NCBI RefSeq assembly: GCF_001051995.2
Contig: NZ_CP014646.1
Coordinates: forward strand, 3,844,001-3,908,000
Source: Thauera humireducens
GTDB taxonomy: Bacteria > Pseudomonadota > Gammaproteobacteria > Burkholderiales > Rhodocyclaceae
Length of the DNA stretch: 64,000 bases
Direction of reading: 5' to 3'
Shown: in pieces, positions 21,217-31,441 of the stretch
Position numbering within the stretch: the first letter of the stretch is position 1
How the letters are laid out: the number at the start of each line of letters is the position of its first letter
Made by a program: the position numbers and the translations under genes
The notes under the pieces: model-generated
Seen by the model: only the letters and a program-made list of their open reading frames with translations
What the model was told of the DNA's origin: nothing
The model's database searches: none

Positions 21217-22056
21217 ATGGACAGTCCTGCAAAACCGTCGCTGATCGACCGTATCTCGGCCCTGCTTTCACGCGAGCCGGAAGACCGTGAAGACCTGCTC
21301 GCGCTGCTGCATGCGGCCTTCGAGCGCGACCTGATCGATGCCGACGCGTTGTCGATCATCGAAGGCGCGCTGCAGGTGTCCGACATGCAGGTGCACGATG
21401 TCATGGTGCCGCGCGCGCAGATGGACTGCGTGAGTCTCGACACCCCGGTCGAGGAGATCGCCGGTTTCGTCGTCGACAAGGGGCATTCGCGTTTCCCCGC
21501 GATCGGCGAGGGCAAGGACGACGTGGTCGGCATCCTGTTGGCCAAGGACCTGCTGCGCTATTTCGCCGGACGGGAGTTCGACCTGCGCGGCATGCTCCGT
21601 CCCGCCGTCTTCATCCCCGAGTCCAAGCGCCTCAACGTGCTTTTGCGCGAGTTCCGCGTCAGCCACAACCACATGGCGATCGTTGTTGATGAGTACGGCG
21701 GCGTCGCCGGCCTGGTGACGATCGAGGACGTGCTGGAGCAGATCGTCGGCGACATCGAGGATGAATACGACCTTGACGAGCTCGGCGACAACATTCGTCT
21801 GGCCTACAACGGCCGCTATCGCGTGAAGGCGACGACCGAGATCGAGGCCTTCAACAAGGCCTTCGCCACGCAGTTCGGCGACGATGAGTACGACACCGTC
21901 GGCGGCCTGCTGATCCGGCAGTTCGGCCGCCTGCCACATCGCGGCGAGACGATCGAGCTCGATGGCGTGAAGTTCCAGATCCTGCGCGCCGACAGCCGGC
22001 GCCTGCACTCGCTGCTGGTCGAGCGGCTGCCCCAACCCGAAGCGGCCGCCGAGTGA
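21217..22056 (+). CDS. corC: CorC/YbeX-family CBS-domain protein
   Basis: A 279-aa protein with paired CBS domains (VHDVMVPRAQMDCVSLDT near residue 60; NHMAIVVDEYGGVAGLVTIEDVLEQIVGDIEDEYD near 150-185) and a C-terminal CorC_HlyC domain. YbeX/CorC is linked to magnesium and cobalt export and to ribosome metabolism. It lacks membrane segments, as usual. The chosen ATG gives the typical beginning; the longer open frame upstream has no family support. It overlaps lnt by one base (TGATG). Confidence 0.92.
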   Translation: MDSPAKPSLIDRISALLSREPEDREDLLALLHAAFERDLIDADALSIIEGALQVSDMQVHDVMVPRAQMDCVSLDTPVEEIAGFVVDKGHSRFPAIGEGKDDVVGILLAKDLLRYFAGREFDLRGMLRPAVFIPESKRLNVLLREFRVSHNHMAIVVDEYGGVAGLVTIEDVLEQIVGDIEDEYDLDELGDNIRLAYNGRYRVKATTEIEAFNKAFATQFGDDEYDTVGGLLIRQFGRLPHRGETIELDGVKFQILRADSRRLHSLLVERLPQPEAAAE

Positions 22057-23564
22057 TGCGCTGGCGCGTTGGGCTGGCGCTGCTCGCGGGGAGCGCGGGC
22101 GTCATGGCGTTCGAGCCCATTGCGTGGTTCCCGCTCATGTTCCTGTGCCTGGCCGTGCTGGCCCGCTTGCTGCGCGACGTGGAGCGCACGCGCGAGGGTT
22201 TCTGGCTCGGGTTCGCGTGGGGCTGGGGCGCCTTCATCGCCGGCGTGTCCTGGCTCTATGTCGCGCTCAACCGTTACGGCGGCATGCCCGCCCCCCTGGC
22301 CGGACTGGCGATCGCGCTGTTCTGCGCTTACCTTGCGCTCTATCCGGCGCTGGTCGGAGCGCTCTTCGTACGCCTGCGCAGCCTCGGCCTTGGCCGTGCG
22401 CCACTCGCCGGGAGCGCGCTGTTCGGCGCGTCGTGGCTGCTCGGCGAATGGCTGCGCGGCGTCGCATTCACCGGTTTTCCGTGGCTTGCGGTGGGCTATT
22501 CGCAGACCGTGCCCAGCCCGCTCGCGGGCTACCTGCCGGTGATCGGTGTGTATGGCGTGGGTGGCCTGCTGGCTTTCGTCGCCGCCTGGCTGGGGCTGGC
22601 CGACTGGCGGCGCGTTCGTGGTCTGTGGCGGCCGGCGCTGATCTGCGTCGCCGTGCTGGGCGGCGGAGCCCTGCTGTCGATGCGCGCCTGGACCACGCCG
22701 GTCGGCGAGCCCGTGCGCATCGCGCTGGCGCAGACGAATTTCGAACAGGGCCTGAAGTGGGATCCCGAACGCTTTGCCGATGTGCTCCAGGTCAACCTGG
22801 ACCTCGTCCGCGACGCTTTCCTGCGTCCTGATCCGCCGGCCATCCTGGTGCTGCCGGAGACGACGCTGCCGACGCTGCTCGATCGCCTGCCCGAAGGCTA
22901 TCTGGAGGCGCTCGCGCGCCTGGCGCAGGAGGCGGGCGGCGACGTGGTGCTGGGTGCGTTCCGGCGCGACGATGGCGGTCACATCTACAACGCGGCGGTC
23001 AGCCTTGGTACGGCACCGGTCCAGCACTACGCGAAGCAGCACCTCGTGCCCTTCGGCGAGTATTCGCCGCCGCTGTTCGGCTGGTTCTACCAGCTCGCCA
23101 GTATTCCGATGTCCGACCAGACGCGGGGTGCTCCCGACCAGGCGCCAATGGTGCTCGACGGCCAGCAGGTCGCGCTCAACATCTGCTACGAGGATCTGTT
23201 CGGCGCCGAGATCATCCGCGCGCTGCCGCAGGCCACCCTGTTGCTGAACATCTCCAATCTCGCCTGGTACGGCGACTCCTTCGCCCAGCCCCAGCACCTG
23301 CAGATCGCGCGGGTGCGTGCGCTCGAGACCGGCAGGCCGATGCTGCGCTCGACCAATACCGGCATGACCGCGCTCGTGATGCCCGACGGCAGCGTGACCG
23401 CGGTGCTGCCCGAGTTCGAGCGCGGCGTGTTGCATGCGAGCGTGCAGGGCTACGCCGGCCTCACGCCCTATGCGCGTTGGGGAGACCGACTTGCGCTGGC
23501 CGCGGCCGTGTTCGTGCTGGTGCTGATCGGTCTGCGGCGCGCGCGTCGTGCCGGATACCGGTAA
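22056..23564 (+). CDS. lnt: Apolipoprotein N-acyltransferase Lnt
   Basis: Inner-membrane enzyme of 502 aa that adds the third acyl chain to lipoproteins. N-terminal membrane helices are followed by a periplasmic nitrilase domain. The catalytic triad is visible: Glu in LVLPETTLPTLL near residue 267, Lys in YAKQHLVPFGEY near 328, and Cys in LNICYEDLFG near 380. A final helix lies at the C-terminus. The ATG overlaps the corC stop; a GTG three bases earlier is an alternative. Confidence 0.95.
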   Translation: MRWRVGLALLAGSAGVMAFEPIAWFPLMFLCLAVLARLLRDVERTREGFWLGFAWGWGAFIAGVSWLYVALNRYGGMPAPLAGLAIALFCAYLALYPALVGALFVRLRSLGLGRAPLAGSALFGASWLLGEWLRGVAFTGFPWLAVGYSQTVPSPLAGYLPVIGVYGVGGLLAFVAAWLGLADWRRVRGLWRPALICVAVLGGGALLSMRAWTTPVGEPVRIALAQTNFEQGLKWDPERFADVLQVNLDLVRDAFLRPDPPAILVLPETTLPTLLDRLPEGYLEALARLAQEAGGDVVLGAFRRDDGGHIYNAAVSLGTAPVQHYAKQHLVPFGEYSPPLFGWFYQLASIPMSDQTRGAPDQAPMVLDGQQVALNICYEDLFGAEIIRALPQATLLLNISNLAWYGDSFAQPQHLQIARVRALETGRPMLRSTNTGMTALVMPDGSVTAVLPEFERGVLHASVQGYAGLTPYARWGDRLALAAAVFVLVLIGLRRARRAGYR

Positions 23565-23612
23565 AATCCCCGTCTTTGCGTGCGCAGCGCGGCCAATGGG
23601 CCGCCCGAGACC

Positions 23613-24538
<926 letters not shown>

Positions 24539-24539
<1 letters not shown>

Positions 24540-26626
24540 TGACCAGCGCGACCCTGCTCGTTGAACTGCTCACCGAAGAGCTGCCGCCCAAGGCCCTGCC
24601 GCGCCTGGGCGAGACTTTCGCCACCAGGATCGCCGACGGCCTCAAGGCCAAGGGCCTGGCGCCTGCCGACGCCGCCTTCCGCACCTTCGCCAGCCCGCGT
24701 CGGCTGGCAGTGACGGTGGCGCAGGTGGCCTCGGAGGCCGCCGCCAAGGAGGTCACCGAGAAGCTGATGCCGGTGTCCGTGGCGCTCGACGCCGAGGGCA
24801 AGCCGACGCCGGCGCTGCTGAAGAAGATGGAAGCCAAGGGCATCCCCGTGGACGCCGTCACTGGCTTCGAGCGCCGCATGGACGGCAAGGCCGAGGCGCT
24901 GTTCCACACCGCCTTGGTGCCGGGCGCCAGGCTCGCCGACGTGCTGTCGGCGATCGTGCAGGACGCGATCAAGGCGCTGCCGATTCCCAAGGTCATGCGC
25001 TGGGGCGACGGCGACGCCACCTTCGTGCGCCCGGTGCACAAGCTCACCGTCCTGCACGGCGCCGAGGTGGTGCCGGGCCGCGTGCTCGACCTCGACTCGG
25101 GGCGCACCACGCGTGGCCACCGCTTCATGAGTCGCGGCGACATCGACATCGCGACCGCGGATGCCTACGAGCCCACGCTGCTCGCCGAGGGCAAGGTCAT
25201 TCCCAACTTCGCCGAGCGCCGCGCCAACATCGAGCGCCAGCTGCTCGCCGAGGCCGCGAAGCAGGGCGCGCTGCTCAACGAATATGCCGACCTGCTCGAC
25301 GAGGTCGCGGCGCTGGTCGAGCATCCGACGGTGTATGTGGGCGAGTTCGAGGCCGAGTTCCTCGCCGTGCCGCAGGAGTGCCTGATCCTGACGATGCGCG
25401 CCAACCAGAAGTATTTCCCGCTCTTCGATGGCGCCGGCAAGCTGCTGAACCGCTTCCTCATCGTCTCCAACATGCAGGTGGCAGACCCGACCAACATCGT
25501 CGCCGGCAACGCCCGCGTGGTGCGGCCGCGCCTGTCGGATGCGCGCTTCTTCTTCGAGCAGGACAAGAAGCAGACGCTCGAGGCCCGCCTGCCGCGCCTC
25601 GCGCCGGTGGTCTATCACAACAAGCTCGGCAGCCAGCTCGAGCGCGTCGAGCGTCTCGAGGCGCTGGCCGGTGCGATCGCCGCGCAGCTCCACGGCGACG
25701 TTGCCGCGGCGAAGCGCGCCGCGCGCCTGGCCAAGGCCGACCTCGTCACCGACATGGTGGGCGAGTTCCCCGAGTTGCAGGGCATCATGGGGCGCTACTA
25801 CGCGCTCGCCGACGGCGAAGGGCTGGTGGTGGCGGACGCCATCCAGGCCCACTACCAGCCGCGCTTTGCCGGCGATGCCTTGCCGGCCGGCAATGTCGCC
25901 GCGGCGGTGGCGCTGGCCGACAAGCTCGACGCCCTGGTCGGCTTCTTCGGCATCGGCATGGTGCCCACCGGCGACAAGGACCCGTTCGCGCTGCGTCGCG
26001 CTGCGCTCGGCGTGCTGCGCATCCTGATCGAGGCGCCGCTGCCGCTCGAATTGCCCAAGCTGATCGACACCGCCGCCGCCGGCTTCAAGCCCGGCCTGCT
26101 CACCGCCGAAGGCTTCGCCGCGCAGCTGCAGGACTTTATGTTCGAGCGCCTCAGGAACCTGCTGCGGGAGAGCGGTCGCGACGGCGCCGTGATCGACGCC
26201 GTGCTCGCCTTGAAGCCCGCGCGCATCGACCTGGTGCCGGCCAAGCTCGCCGCGGTGGAAGCCTTCCGCGCCCTGCCCGAGGCCGAGGCGCTGGCTGCCG
26301 CCAACAAGCGCATCGTGAATATCCTGAAGAAGGCCGAAGCCGCGCCCGGTGAGCCCGATCTCGCGCTGCTGCAGGAAGAGGCCGAGAAGGTGCTGTTCCA
26401 CCAGGTGGTCGAGGTCGCGCCGCTGGTGCGCTCGCACGTCGCCAACGAGGACTACACCGACGCGCTGTGTGCGCTGGCCGGTCTGCGCGCAGCGGTTGAC
26501 CAGTTCTTCGAGGACGTCATGGTGATGGCCGAGGAGCCGCTCACCCGCCAGAACCGACTCGCGCTGCTGGCCCAGCTTGCCGGCCTGATGAACCAGGTGG
26601 CGGACATCTCCCGTCTGTCGGCCTGA
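24539..26626 (+). CDS. glyS: Glycyl-tRNA synthetase beta subunit
   Basis: The tRNA-binding beta subunit, 695 aa (E. coli GlyS is 689). The N-terminus [17 protein letters not shown] is diagnostic; HD-type sequence and a C-terminal anticodon-binding DALR-like region follow. The open frame extends into glyQ, but only the TGATG start is supported. About 56 bases separate it from gmhB, and no clear terminator lies between them. Confidence 0.97.
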
Positions 26627-26682
26627 CCCGCGCGCGCTCCGCCGCTGGGCGGGGCGCGTTCCGCAATGCCGGAACCACGACC

Positions 26683-27222
26683 ATGCCGATGAAGCTCATC
26701 ATTCTCGACCGCGACGGCGTGATCAACGCCGACTCGGATCAGTTCATCAAGTCGCCCGATGAATGGAAGCCCATTCCGGGGTCGCTCGAGGCCATTGCGC
26801 GCCTCAACCAATGGGGCTGGCGGGTGGTCGTCGCGTCCAACCAGTCGGGCGTCGGACGCGGGCTGTTCGGCATGGACACGCTGAATGCGATCAACGACAA
26901 GATGGTGCGCAGCCTCGCGCAGGCCGGCGGCCGGCTCGATGCGATCTTCTTCTGCCCGCATGCCGCCGATTCGACCTGCGACTGCCGCAAGCCGAAGTCC
27001 GGACTTTTCCAGCAGATCGCGGAACGTTTCAACGCCGACCTGACGGGCGTGCCCTGCGTCGGCGACAGCTTGCGCGACCTGCAGGCGGGCGTGAGCATGG
27101 GCTGCGAACCCTACCTCGTGCTGACCGGCAAGGGCATGAAGACGCGCGAGGACCCCGAACTGCCGCCGGGCACGAAGATCTTTCCGGATCTCGACGCCGT
27201 CGCGGCGGCCCTGACCGCCTGA
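26683..27222 (+). CDS. gmhB: D-glycero-beta-D-manno-heptose-1,7-bisphosphate 7-phosphatase
   Basis: HAD-family phosphatase of 179 aa in ADP-heptose synthesis for the LPS inner core. The nucleophile motif LDRDGVIN is at residues 8-15 and SNQSGVGRG near 56. The zinc-binding loop CPHAADSTCDCRKPK is near 92-106, and motif IV CVGDSLRDLQAG near 126. Length and the glyS-gmhB-plsC order are common in betaproteobacteria. The zinc cysteines separate it from ordinary phosphoglycolate phosphatases. Confidence 0.93.
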   Translation: MPMKLIILDRDGVINADSDQFIKSPDEWKPIPGSLEAIARLNQWGWRVVVASNQSGVGRGLFGMDTLNAINDKMVRSLAQAGGRLDAIFFCPHAADSTCDCRKPKSGLFQQIAERFNADLTGVPCVGDSLRDLQAGVSMGCEPYLVLTGKGMKTREDPELPPGTKIFPDLDAVAAALTA

Positions 27223-27273
27223 CTCCGGCGACGTTCCGCACGGCGCCTTCCCCGTCTCACTGCGAGCTTCATC

Positions 27274-28047
27274 GTGCATCTGATCCGCTCCGTCCTCTTT
27301 GCCATCGTGCTCACGCTGATCACGGTGCCCTACGCCCTGTTCGCGACGCTGATCTTCTGGCTGCCGCCGATGACGCGCCATCGCCTGATCACGACGTGGG
27401 TGCCGATCATGATGTGGGTGATCAGGCATGTGCTGGGGATCCGCTACCGCATCATCGGTGCCGACAACATCCCGGCCGGGCCCGCGGTGGTGCTGTCGAA
27501 GCACCAGTCGGCGTGGGAAACGATCGCGTTGCAGCAGATCTTTCCGCCGCTGTGTTACGTGCTCAAGCGCGAACTGCTGCGTGTGCCCTTCTTCGGCTGG
27601 GCGCTCGGCATGATCCCGGGCATCGCGATCGACCGTGCGGCGGGCAAGGATGCGATGGCGCAGGTGGTGGAGCAGGGGCGTGAGCGCCTCAAGGAAGGCC
27701 TGTGGGTCGTGGTGTTTCCGGAAGGCACGCGCGTCGCGCCCGGTGCGGTGCGACGCTACAAGCCGGGCGGGGCGATCCTGGCCAAGCGTGCCGGCGTGCC
27801 GGTGGTGCCGGTGGCGCACAACGCGGGCGAGTTCTGGCGGCGCAACGCCTTCATCAAGCGCCCGGGGGAGATCGTCGTCAGCATCGGGCCGGTGATCGAG
27901 GTCAAGGGCGTCAAGGCCGACGACATCAACCAGCGCGCCGAGGCGTGGATCGAGAACGAGATGCGCCGCCTGTTCCCCCATCACTACGCGGGTGCTGGCG
28001 ATACCGCTGGACGGGGAGCTGCAGAGGACGTCTCGTCGCCCGAGTGA
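27274..28047 (+). CDS. plsC: 1-acyl-sn-glycerol-3-phosphate acyltransferase
   Basis: A 257-aa PlsC-family membrane acyltransferase making phosphatidic acid from lysophosphatidic acid. An N-terminal hydrophobic region is followed by the catalytic block KHQSAWET. Here the usual HX4D is HX4E, a variant seen in a subset of PlsC proteins. FPEGTRVAPG lies near residue 149. The start is GTG. The gene sits between gmhB and a pterin dehydratase gene, 80 bases from the latter. Confidence 0.88.
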   Translation: MHLIRSVLFAIVLTLITVPYALFATLIFWLPPMTRHRLITTWVPIMMWVIRHVLGIRYRIIGADNIPAGPAVVLSKHQSAWETIALQQIFPPLCYVLKRELLRVPFFGWALGMIPGIAIDRAAGKDAMAQVVEQGRERLKEGLWVVVFPEGTRVAPGAVRRYKPGGAILAKRAGVPVVPVAHNAGEFWRRNAFIKRPGEIVVSIGPVIEVKGVKADDINQRAEAWIENEMRRLFPHHYAGAGDTAGRGAAEDVSSPE

Positions 28048-28127
28048 CGCTGCGTTGGCGAGCGGAGGACGTGGCATTCGGCCGGTCGCATGACTAAAGT
28101 GGAAGTCCGATCCCCCAGGGGACCACG

Positions 28128-28502
28128 ATGAGCGACCGCTTGCCGGTGATTTCCGATGACGATATCCGCGGCCGTCTGGCGGCGGAACTGCCCCACTGGT
28201 ATCTCGAGAATGGCTGGATCCGGCGCAAGTACCGGACCGAAGGCTGGAAGGGCACGCTGATGGTGGTCAACACCATCGGCCATCTGGCCGAGGCCGCCTG
28301 GCATCACCCGGACCTGACCGTGTCCTATGCCTTCGTGATCGTGAAGCTCACGACCCATTCGTCCAAGGGCGTGACCGAGCGCGACTTTGCGCTGGCGAAG
28401 AAGATCGAGGACGTGGTGCAGTGGCAACCCGGGCGCGAGGGGGGCGTGCTGGAAGGCACGCCCGGTGACGACCCCCGTTTCCGCTACATCAAGTACGACT
28501 AA
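28128..28502 (+). CDS. phhB: 4a-hydroxytetrahydrobiopterin dehydratase
   Basis: A 124-aa pterin-4a-carbinolamine dehydratase (PhhB/DCoH family). The active-site signature AAWHHPDLTVSYAFV, with the histidine pair, is near residues 61-75, followed by KLTTHSSKGVTERDFALAKKIE. It recycles oxidised pterin cofactor; phenylalanine hydroxylase, its usual partner, is not in this window. Members without that partner may serve molybdopterin-related or other pterin metabolism. It is followed by a strong hairpin terminator. Confidence 0.9.
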   Translation: MSDRLPVISDDDIRGRLAAELPHWYLENGWIRRKYRTEGWKGTLMVVNTIGHLAEAAWHHPDLTVSYAFVIVKLTTHSSKGVTERDFALAKKIEDVVQWQPGREGGVLEGTPGDDPRFRYIKYD

Positions 28503-28549
28503 GGCTGCGCGAGCGCAGCCCGGCGTGTCTCGTCGGCGCCGTAGACGCA

Positions 28550-28576
28550 AAACGGCCCCGCACTGCGGGGCCGTTT
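28550..28576. terminator. Bidirectional terminator between phhB and phasin
   Basis: A perfect 12-bp stem (AAACGGCCCCGC and its complement) around a three-base loop, with A or T runs at both sides. It lies between the convergent phhB and phasin genes and can serve both. Confidence 0.88.
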
Positions 28577-28599
28577 CGTGAAGCTCGAACCGTCTGGAC

Positions 28600-29166
28600 T
28601 TAGGCGGCCTTCTTGGCGCTGGTCTTGGCGGTGGTGCTGACGGCCTTGACGGTGGCGTTGGTCGCGGCGGCCACGTTGGCTTCGGCGATCTCGGCGACCT
28701 GCTTGGCGGCCTTGCTCATGCTGTCGTAGGCGCTGTTGGCGGCGGCGATGGCCGACTTGACGGCGGCGACGGCCACGTCCGAACCGGCCGGAGCCGACTT
28801 GGCAGCCTTGTCCAGCGCGGTGGCGACGCCCTTGTTCAGCTCGGCAACCTGGCCTTCCAGGACCTTCGACACTTCTTCCTGGCTCTGCGAGGTGATCTCG
28901 TAGACGCTGCGGGCGTAGGCGACGGCCTTCTCGACGATCGGCTGGGTCAGCGAAGCCTGCAGGTTCACCAGTTCCTGCACGTCCTTGACGGCCAGCAGAG
29001 CCTTGGTGTTGGCAACGCCGTCTTCCAGGATCGAACGGGCGGTGTTCAGGTTCAGGGCAGCCAGGCGCTCGGCGCTGGCGAAGGCGGCGTTAGCCAGGGT
29101 CAGCAGGGTCTCGACGTTGGCCTTGTTGGTGGCGGCGAACTGCTCGGGGGTGACGAAAGCGGACAT
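28600..29166 (-). CDS. phaP: Phasin (polyhydroxyalkanoate granule protein)
   Basis: A 188-aa alanine-rich, helical phasin_2-family protein. It starts MSAFVTPEQFAATNKANVE, with the central VQELVNLQASLTQPIVEKAVAYARSVYEI typical of PhaP proteins that coat PHA granules. The C-terminus is a lysine- and alanine-rich tail. It has no signal peptide or membrane segment. It is a single-gene unit with its own sigma-70 promoter, a palindromic operator candidate and a terminator. This implies PHA storage; the synthase genes are not in this window. Confidence 0.92.
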   Translation of the reverse strand: MSAFVTPEQFAATNKANVETLLTLANAAFASAERLAALNLNTARSILEDGVANTKALLAVKDVQELVNLQASLTQPIVEKAVAYARSVYEITSQSQEEVSKVLEGQVAELNKGVATALDKAAKSAPAGSDVAVAAVKSAIAAANSAYDSMSKAAKQVAEIAEANVAAATNATVKAVSTTAKTSAKKAA

Positions 29167-29244
29167 TTGAATCTCCTCGAATGGTGGTCAGTGCAGGAAC
29201 ATCGGGTTCGGTCTGCCGCGATGTTGCGATGCAGCATGGTTTGA

Positions 29245-29272
29245 ATTATAGGGGGGTCGTCATTCAAGTCAA
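29245..29272 (-). promoter_or_regulatory. Phasin promoter
   Basis: Read on the minus strand: TTGACT, 16 bases, then a perfect TATAAT. It is among the strongest promoter matches in the window and lies about 80 bases upstream of the phasin start, consistent with an abundant granule protein. Confidence 0.85.
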
Positions 29273-29279
29273 GAAAATG

Positions 29280-29294
29280 TTGTGCATTGCACAA
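29280..29294. promoter_or_regulatory. Palindromic operator candidate upstream of phasin
   Basis: TTGTGCATTGCACAA is a perfect palindrome around one central base, seven bases upstream of the phasin -35 box. Its core TGC-N3-GCA resembles sites reported for the PHA regulator PhaR. PhaR binding is an inference. The rest of the 330-base gap between the phasin and the hydratase gene holds only the phasin promoter and the hydratase terminator. Confidence 0.6.
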
Positions 29295-29452
29295 TGTTGG
29301 TTCGATAACTTCAATCTATCCCTGTGTCTCTTGCTGCGCCTGAAGTCTTTCGCCGGTGCGCATCCCCGTATCTCCGGCATGGAGTCTGCCAAGGCTGCCT
29401 TACAGAGACATGACGAAGTCGTTCCGCGGCGCAGCGATCGGCGCACAAAATA

Positions 29453-29478
29453 GAACGGCCGCCCGAGGGCGGCCGTTC
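29453..29478 (-). terminator. Terminator of the lpt-hydratase operon
   Basis: A 12-bp stem starting GAACGGCCGCCC with a tight loop. On the minus strand it is followed by TATTTTG, forming a good intrinsic terminator 19 bases after the hydratase stop. Confidence 0.85.
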
Positions 29479-29497
29479 CGGCGGATGCGGCGCTGCG

Positions 29498-30274
29498 TCA
29501 GTCGTGGCGGAAATTGGCCTTGCGTTTCTCGACGAAGGCGGCCATGCCTTCCTTCTGGTCGTTGAGGGCGAAGGCCGAGTGGAACACGCGGCGCTCGAAC
29601 AGCAGGCCTTCGTTCAGGCTGCTTTCGAAGGCGCGGTTGACCGATTCCTTGATCATCATGACCACCGGCAGCGAGAAACCGGCGATCGTTTCCGCCGCGG
29701 CGAGCGCCTCGTCGAGGAGCGTGTCGGCCGGGACCACGCGCGAAACCAGGCCCGCCTTCTCGGCTTCGGTGGCGTCCATGAAGCGGGCGGTCAGGCACAG
29801 GTCCATCGCCTTGGCCTTGCCGACCGCACGCGGCAGGCGCTGGGTTCCGCCAGCGCCGGGGAGAATGCCGAGCTTGACCTCCGGCTGGCCGAACTTCGCC
29901 GAATCGGCCGCGATGATGATGTCGCACATCATCGCCAGCTCGCAGCCACCGCCGAGCGCAAAACCCGCAACGGCCGCGATGATCGGCTTGCGACAGGTCT
30001 TGACGCGTTCCCAGTTGCGGCTGATGTAGTCGCCCTTGTAGGCGTCCATGTACGAGAAGCTCGCCATGGCACCGATGTCGGCGCCGGCGGCGAAGGCCTT
30101 CTCGGAACCGGTGATGACGATGGCACCGATGTTGTCGTCGGCCTCGAAGCCGTCGAGCGCGGCGCCAATCTCGTCCATGACCTGATCGTTCAGCGCGTTC
30201 AGGGCCTTGGGACGGTTCAGGGTGATCAGGCCGACGCGGCCGCGGGTTTCGGCAATGATGAGTTCGAAGCTCAT
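29498..30274 (-). CDS. Enoyl-CoA hydratase
   Basis: A 258-aa crotonase with both catalytic glutamates in place: [11 protein letters not shown] near residues 110-120 and [22 protein letters not shown] near 135-155. It hydrates 2,3-enoyl-CoA to 3-hydroxyacyl-CoA and resembles PaaF/short-chain hydratases. It follows lptA by 31 bases on the same strand and is the last gene before a terminator, so it may ride on the kdsD-lptC-lptA transcript. It could also supply hydratase activity to other pathways, such as PHA metabolism through the nearby phasin, though that is only proximity. Confidence 0.93.
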   Translation of the reverse strand: MSFELIIAETRGRVGLITLNRPKALNALNDQVMDEIGAALDGFEADDNIGAIVITGSEKAFAAGADIGAMASFSYMDAYKGDYISRNWERVKTCRKPIIAAVAGFALGGGCELAMMCDIIIAADSAKFGQPEVKLGILPGAGGTQRLPRAVGKAKAMDLCLTARFMDATEAEKAGLVSRVVPADTLLDEALAAAETIAGFSLPVVMMIKESVNRAFESSLNEGLLFERRVFHSAFALNDQKEGMAAFVEKRKANFRHD

Positions 30275-30305
30275 GCTGACTCCAGTGGTGTTGCAGGAAA
30301 TACCG

Positions 30306-30866
30306 CTATTGCGCAGCGGCGGGCTTGTTGTCGTTCTTGGGCTGGATCACGGCGCGGACGCGGGTGTCACCACTGGCGGCGGGCTTGCCGCCGCCCGGCG
30401 CATTGGTGGCGAGGTAGTTTTCGGTGATCGCGTCGTATTCGATGTAGGCGCCGCGCACCTCGTCGCCGCCGCTGGTGACACGCGCGCGGTTGAAGAGGCG
30501 GGCGCGCTCATTGCGGCTGTCGTACTCGATGCGCTCGGCTTCGCCGTCGACGAACTCGTTGGTGCCTTCGCGTTTCTGGCGGAAGGTCGCGAGCTTGCCG
30601 CCGCTGGCGGTGGCGACGCCGTTCTGGAAGCCGGCGGCATCCTGGGTGACGACCAGCTTGTCGCCCCTGATGACGAGGCTGCCCTGGGTGAGGACCACGC
30701 CGCCCTCGAAAACGTGCACCTTGTTGCGGTCGTCGACAGTCATGTTGTCGGCTTCGATGTTGACCGGCTGGTCACGATCGGAGCGCTCGGCGAACGCGGG
30801 CGGACTCATGGCAAACAGGGTGGCGAGGACGATTGCGAGCGGAGCGGAGACGAGTCGGGCGTTCAT
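30306..30866 (-). CDS. lptA: LPS transport periplasmic protein LptA
   Basis: A 186-aa OstA-family protein forming the periplasmic bridge that carries LPS to the outer membrane. It has a signal peptide (ending near SPPAFA) and the domain opening [32 protein letters not shown], followed by beta-strand repeats and a proline- and lysine-rich tail. The frame is open upstream across lptC, but the ATG at 30866, overlapping the lptC stop by four bases, is the real start. LptB, usually next, is missing here. Confidence 0.92.
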   Translation of the reverse strand: MNARLVSAPLAIVLATLFAMSPPAFAERSDRDQPVNIEADNMTVDDRNKVHVFEGGVVLTQGSLVIRGDKLVVTQDAAGFQNGVATASGGKLATFRQKREGTNEFVDGEAERIEYDSRNERARLFNRARVTSGGDEVRGAYIEYDAITENYLATNAPGGGKPAASGDTRVRAVIQPKNDNKPAAAQ

Positions 30867-31438
30867 GAAGCGGATCCTTGGCGGCGAGGCATGTTGACGC
30901 GCACCTGGCCGAGCAGTTCGAGGGTGCCGAAAAGGTTGTCGGCGCGCATGCCGAGGGCGTCGGCACGCGTGTTGCCCCGGGTCAGGACCACGGGGGAGTC
31001 GGTGAGCGCGCGGTACGAGTCCGGCCACACCGTGAGGGTTTCGGAGTCGAGGGCGAGCGCCGGGTCGTCGGCCACGCCGGGGCGGCGCACCTTGACCTCG
31101 CCCCGCATGTCGACCTGTTCGCCGCCGGGCGAGACTTCGGCCTGCATCGCAGTGATGCGGGTTTCCCGCCCCTGGTTGATCATGCGCAGGCGCGGTTGCG
31201 CGAGTTGCGTGATGTCCCCCTGCGGGAAGTGCGTCATGCGGTCGGCGAACAGTTCGTAGCGCTGCGACCCGTCGGCGGCGAAACCGACCACGCGCGTGTG
31301 CTCGGCGATGAAGTCGGGGCCAGTCTGTTCCGCCTGGCTCCCCACGGGATCGTCGATCCGCGTGACCCGCTCGAGCCAGACGGACGCGCCGGCCAGCAGG
31401 GCGAGGACGATGATCGGGTACAGGCGGTAGGTGTTCAC
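30863..31438 (-). CDS. lptC: LPS export protein LptC
   Basis: A 191-aa bitopic inner-membrane protein. One N-terminal helix (YRLYPIIVLALLAGASVWL) is followed by a periplasmic beta domain with the LptC-like stretches DFIAEHTRVVGFAADGSQRYELFADRMTHFP and VSPGGEQVDMRGEVKVRRPG. It links the LptBFG ABC complex to LptA. The start is GTG, three bases after the kdsD stop. The usual kdsC between kdsD and lptC is absent. Confidence 0.9.
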   Translation of the reverse strand: MNTYRLYPIIVLALLAGASVWLERVTRIDDPVGSQAEQTGPDFIAEHTRVVGFAADGSQRYELFADRMTHFPQGDITQLAQPRLRMINQGRETRITAMQAEVSPGGEQVDMRGEVKVRRPGVADDPALALDSETLTVWPDSYRALTDSPVVLTRGNTRADALGMRADNLFGTLELLGQVRVNMPRRQGSAS

Positions 31439-31441
31439 GGC

